DNA of 26,477 bases from Phycisphaerales bacterium. Its GTDB lineage: Bacteria; Planctomycetota; Phycisphaerae; SM23-33. Of this stretch, positions 23,959 to 26,477 are shown piece by piece. Below the pieces are notes generated by a model. It had not been told where the DNA came from and did not search any database. It saw nothing but the letters and a program-made list of their open reading frames with translations. A program made the translations under genes and the position numbers. Location of the stretch: contig PMYM01000155.1 of NCBI GenBank assembly GCA_003171235.1, positions 1-26,477 on the forward strand. Direction: 5' to 3'. The first letter of the stretch is position 1; the number at the start of each line of letters is the position of its first letter.

Positions 23959-25659
23959 CTAGTCCGCGGTCAACTCCGCCACCTGGGTAGTCCGCACCAG
24001 TTCGTCGGGAGTGGTGATGCCGTTGAGGATCTTACGCCGACCGTCCTCCAGCAGGCTTTTCATGCCGGTGGCACGCGCCGCCTGCCGGAGTTCCCCAAGG
24101 GAAGAACTCTTCATGGCCAGCTCTTGCAGGGCGTGGGTCATCTCCATCATCTCAAAGATGCCTATCCGCCCGCGATATCCCGTGCCGTTACACGAATTGC
24201 AACCCTTGCCTTTATAGACAGTTCCACCGCGCAGATCCTCTGGGGTAAAGCCCAGCATGCGCATGACCTTGGGATCTGGATCCTCGTCAATCTGCTTGCA
24301 TTCCGTGCAGATAACCCTGACGAGTCGCTGGGCCATAACCGCTTGCACCGAGCTGGCAACCAGGAACGGCTTGACACCCATCTCGATCAGACGGGTTATC
24401 GCCGAGGGGGCATCGTTGGTGTGGAGTGTACTGAAAACCAAGTGTCCTGTAAGGGCGGCTTGAATTGCAACCTCTGCCACGGCCAAATCGCGGATTTCGC
24501 CTACCAGAATGATGTTTGGCGCCTGTCGCAGCATAGACCTCAAAATCGCCGCGAAGGTCAGGCCGATGGTCTCATTGACTTGGACTTGGTTGATGCCGGT
24601 GAAGTTGTACTCCACCGGGTCTTCGGCCGTGATGATCTTGCGGTCGGGCCGGTTGAGTTCGTTCAAGGCGGCGTACAGGGTGGTGGTCTTGCCGGAGCCG
24701 GTAGGCCCGGTCACCAGGAAGATGCCGTTGGGGCGCCGGATGATGCGGTCGAAGCGTTCCTTGTCGTCCCGCTCGAAACCCAGGATCTCGATGCCCATGC
24801 GGGCCGAATCCGGCCGCAAGATGCGCATGACCACGCTTTCGCCGTGATAGCCGGGCAGGCAACTGACGCGGAAATCGATGTCCTCCGTGGCCACGGTCAT
24901 GCGTATGCGGCCGTCGGTGGGCAGGCGGCGTTCGGCCAAGTCGATGCCGGCCATAATCTTACAGCGGTTTATGACTGGGCCCTGCATACGCTTGGGAATG
25001 TTGTCCCGCTCCCGGCAGACGCCGTCGACGCGGTAGCGGACGCGGATTCGGTTGGCCATGGGCTCGACGTGGATATCGCTGGCCCGCATTTTGACCGCCT
25101 CAGTGATCAGCATGCCCACCAGGCGGATGACGGGGGCGGAATCTTCATCTATCTTCTCGTCTTCATCGCCCTCTTGCTCGGCCCTGGCAACGTCGACCGT
25201 TTGCACGACCTCGTCGATGGACAGGTCGGGGCGAACGAAGCGATCGATGAACGCACGCAAGCGGGTTTTGCTGGCCAGGGAGCATTCGATCTCGGAGTTC
25301 AGGCGGAAGCGCAGCAGGTCGAGGGTTTCCAGGTCCAAGGGATCGGTGATAATGACCTTCAGCCGGTTGCCTTCCTTGCTGATGGGCAACACCAGGTGCC
25401 GCCTGATGATATCCTCGGGCACCTCGCTCATCAGGGCCGGGACCACCATCTGCCGCTCCAGGTCGACATAATCCATGTCGTACTGGGCGGCCAGGGCCTT
25501 GGTCACGTCCTCTTCATCGGCCAGGCCCAGCGCCACCAAGGCCTCTCCCACCCGCAGATGTTCCTTCTTGGCGTGTTCCAGGGCTTCAGCCAGGCCGCTG
25601 GCGGTAACGGCCCCCCATTCGACCAGGATTTCCCCCAGTCGTCTGCGTTTCTTGACCAT
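23959..25659 (-). CDS. pilB: PilB/GspE-type secretion ATPase (first ATPase)
   Basis: The 566-residue protein has an MshEN-type N-terminal domain (LGEILVEWGAVTASGLAEAL at about 8-27), an acidic stretch near 158-175, and the ATPase core. Walker A GPTGSGKT is at 318-325, Asp box AEDPVEY near 345-351, Walker B IILVGEIRD near 383-391 and a His box GHLVFSTLHTND near 405-416. Cysteines C451/C454 and C487/C490 form the expected zinc motif. It is a paralog of the ATPase at 20920-22671, clearly different in sequence outside the motifs. The start is ATG 25659 with AGGAG five bases upstream. It has its own promoter and is followed by a terminator-like hairpin. Naming it PilB is a guess based on the adjacent pilT; it could serve the secretion machine instead. 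Confidence 0.9.
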   Translation of the reverse strand: MVKKRRRLGEILVEWGAVTASGLAEALEHAKKEHLRVGEALVALGLADEEDVTKALAAQYDMDYVDLERQMVVPALMSEVPEDIIRRHLVLPISKEGNRLKVIITDPLDLETLDLLRFRLNSEIECSLASKTRLRAFIDRFVRPDLSIDEVVQTVDVARAEQEGDEDEKIDEDSAPVIRLVGMLITEAVKMRASDIHVEPMANRIRVRYRVDGVCRERDNIPKRMQGPVINRCKIMAGIDLAERRLPTDGRIRMTVATEDIDFRVSCLPGYHGESVVMRILRPDSARMGIEILGFERDDKERFDRIIRRPNGIFLVTGPTGSGKTTTLYAALNELNRPDRKIITAEDPVEYNFTGINQVQVNETIGLTFAAILRSMLRQAPNIILVGEIRDLAVAEVAIQAALTGHLVFSTLHTNDAPSAITRLIEMGVKPFLVASSVQAVMAQRLVRVICTECKQIDEDPDPKVMRMLGFTPEDLRGGTVYKGKGCNSCNGTGYRGRIGIFEMMEMTHALQELAMKSSSLGELRQAARATGMKSLLEDGRRKILNGITTPDELVRTTQVAELTAD

Positions 25660-25682
25660 TGGCTCTCCTGAGGCCCGCCAGG

Positions 25683-25699
25683 CCCGCCGTTGCGGCGGG
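25683..25699 (-). promoter_or_regulatory. Hairpin close to the ribosome site of the first ATPase gene
   Basis: CCCGCC (25683-25688) pairs with GGCGGG (25694-25699) around a 5-base loop, 14 bases upstream of the AGGAG site for the ATG at 25659. A second stem (25774-25779/25791-25796) lies further up. Both would be in the predicted leader of about 175 nt. A regulatory role is only a possibility. Confidence 0.3.
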
Positions 25700-25841
25700 G
25701 GCCGAAGCGAGACACGGTGCGCGCGACCAACTCCACTATAGGGCGTCAAGGAAGGATGCAACAACGCCAGCCCGCCCTGTCCAGCCTGGGCAGGGCAACA
25801 CGCTACGCCAATCCTCTCCCGACGCTGTCGTTAGCAGAACC

Positions 25842-25871
25842 ATTATAAATACAGCCCCTATCCGCTGGCAA
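25842..25871 (-). promoter_or_regulatory. Sigma70-like promoter for the first ATPase gene
   Basis: On the minus strand, TTGCCA (25871-25866) and a perfect TATAAT (25847-25842) are 18 bases apart. This is the best consensus promoter seen in the window. Transcription would start near 25835 and run through a leader of about 175 nt to the ATG at 25659. Confidence 0.65.
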
Positions 25872-25985
25872 TAGCCATCGCCACGGATAATTGCCCGCGG
25901 CCCACGAGCTTAGCGACAACGAAGCAATTGAAGGGGTTTGCGATACAGGGCCGCCCAGAGCCGCAGGAGGCGGACGATCCGCTTC

Positions 25986-26477
25986 CTATTGGTTCTCCGA
26001 GTCTTTGTGTCGCGTCTTGCGTTTCGGGTGGGGCTTATCGGCCCTGCCCCGGGCGCGGAAAATCAGGCGGATTGGCACTTCGGCAAATTCCAGGCGCTGG
26101 CGCAACTGGCCCAACAGAAAACGCTGGTAGGGCTGGTCGAACGCCTCGACTTTGTTGACGAAGCAGACGATGGTGGGCGGGGCGGTCGATATCTGCGTGG
26201 CGTAGTAGAACTTGGACAGCATCTTGGTATTGGGCGAGCGGCGATGCAGGATGTCCTCGACGGCCTCGTTCAGCCGGCTGGTGGGCACGCGCGTCTGGGC
26301 CTGGGCGAACAATTCGCCCGCCAGCCGGACGGCCTGGCGAACGTTCAGCCCCTTGGCGGCCGAGGTGAAAATGATCGGGGCGTAGGCCAGGCCGGGCATG
26401 ACCTTGGCCAGGTACGGCCCGTATTCCTCCTGGTCCACCTTCTTTTCGTCCACCAGGTCCCACTTGTTGACCACCAG
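25986..26477 (-). CDS. der: Ribosome-assembly GTPase Der (EngA), C-terminal part, 5' end cut by window edge
   Basis: The frame is open to the right edge, so the N-terminus and first GTPase domain lie outside. The visible part begins with VVNKWD, the NKxD guanine-specificity motif of the second GTPase domain. IIFTSAAKGLNV is the G5 SAxxG element. The rest is the KH-like domain, including NEAVEDILHRRSPNT, YYATQISTAPPTIVCFVN and VPIRLIFRARG, ending in a basic tail (PKRKTRHK). This matches Der throughout. Der binds the 50S subunit during its assembly and is normally essential. The stop is at 25986-25988. The gene is on the same strand as the secretion locus but is separated from it by a promoter. 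Confidence 0.9.
   Translation of the reverse strand: MVVNKWDLVDEKKVDQEEYGPYLAKVMPGLAYAPIIFTSAAKGLNVRQAVRLAGELFAQAQTRVPTSRLNEAVEDILHRRSPNTKMLSKFYYATQISTAPPTIVCFVNKVEAFDQPYQRFLLGQLRQRLEFAEVPIRLIFRARGRADKPHPKRKTRHKDSENQ

Larger units (their letters stand above)
25660..25985. other. Intergenic region between der and the first ATPase gene
   Basis: This 326-bp stretch holds no credible gene. It contains the promoter at 25842-25871, two leader hairpins (25774-25796 and 25683-25699), and a tandem GGCCCGCC-type repeat near 25672-25688. No clear terminator for der is present; the short stem at 25970-25982 just past its stop lacks a T run. Confidence 0.6.

Noticed and set aside
24124..25671. Plus-strand open frame of 515 codons opposite the first ATPase
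   Set aside because: Same reasoning: shadow of a strongly supported gene.
25970..25982. Small GCGGA/TCCGC stem after der as a terminator
   Set aside because: The stem is only five base pairs with a three-base loop and no T run follows on the minus strand.

Overview
The window is GC-rich bacterial chromosomal DNA, most likely from a planctomycete of the Phycisphaerae or a close relative. That placement is inference. It rests on PQQ-type beta-propeller proteins with the DWPQWRG-type N-terminus typical of Planctomycetes, an expanded set of pseudopilins, a DUF116-polyprenyl synthetase fusion, and palindromic GC-rich repeats. All genes except one, a GH38 glycosidase, are on the minus strand. No tRNA, rRNA, CRISPR array, transposase or phage gene was seen.

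Region 1 (about 1-4990, minus strand, transcription right to left): a secreted beta-propeller protein (3613-4833), a two-cluster ferredoxin-like protein (2686-3561), a radical SAM enzyme with a B12-binding-like N-terminus (1116-2696) and a DUF116 domain fused to a polyprenyl synthetase (884 to beyond base 1). The last three look like one redox and isoprenoid unit of unknown product. The ferredoxin and radical SAM genes overlap by 11 bp. A cluster of hairpin repeats separates the radical SAM gene from the fusion gene, and two further palindromes lie inside the ferredoxin coding sequence.

Region 2 (4991-9837): an unrecognised secreted protein on the minus strand, then a divergent GH38 alpha-mannosidase / mannosylglycerate-hydrolase-like gene on the plus strand. 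The 182 bp between them holds candidate promoters for both. The glycosidase may be translated from a leaderless mRNA.

Region 3 (9862-25871, minus strand): a long type II secretion / type IV pilus-like locus. In transcription order it is a PilB/GspE-type ATPase with its own sigma70-like promoter, a candidate terminator, PilT, a second GspE/PilB ATPase, GspF/PilC, four GspG-like pseudopilins in a row (the first two are clear tandem paralogs), GspH-, GspI- and GspJ-like minor pseudopilins, a very large GspK-like protein, and a membrane-anchored eight-bladed propeller protein. Most junctions from GspG onward are a few bases or overlapping. The secretin, GspC/L/M and prepilin peptidase are not in the window, so the machine must be completed from elsewhere or differ from the classical one.

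Region 4 (25986-26477): the C-terminal end of the ribosome-assembly GTPase Der, cut by the right edge.

Functional calls come from reading translated motifs by eye. No database search was run.
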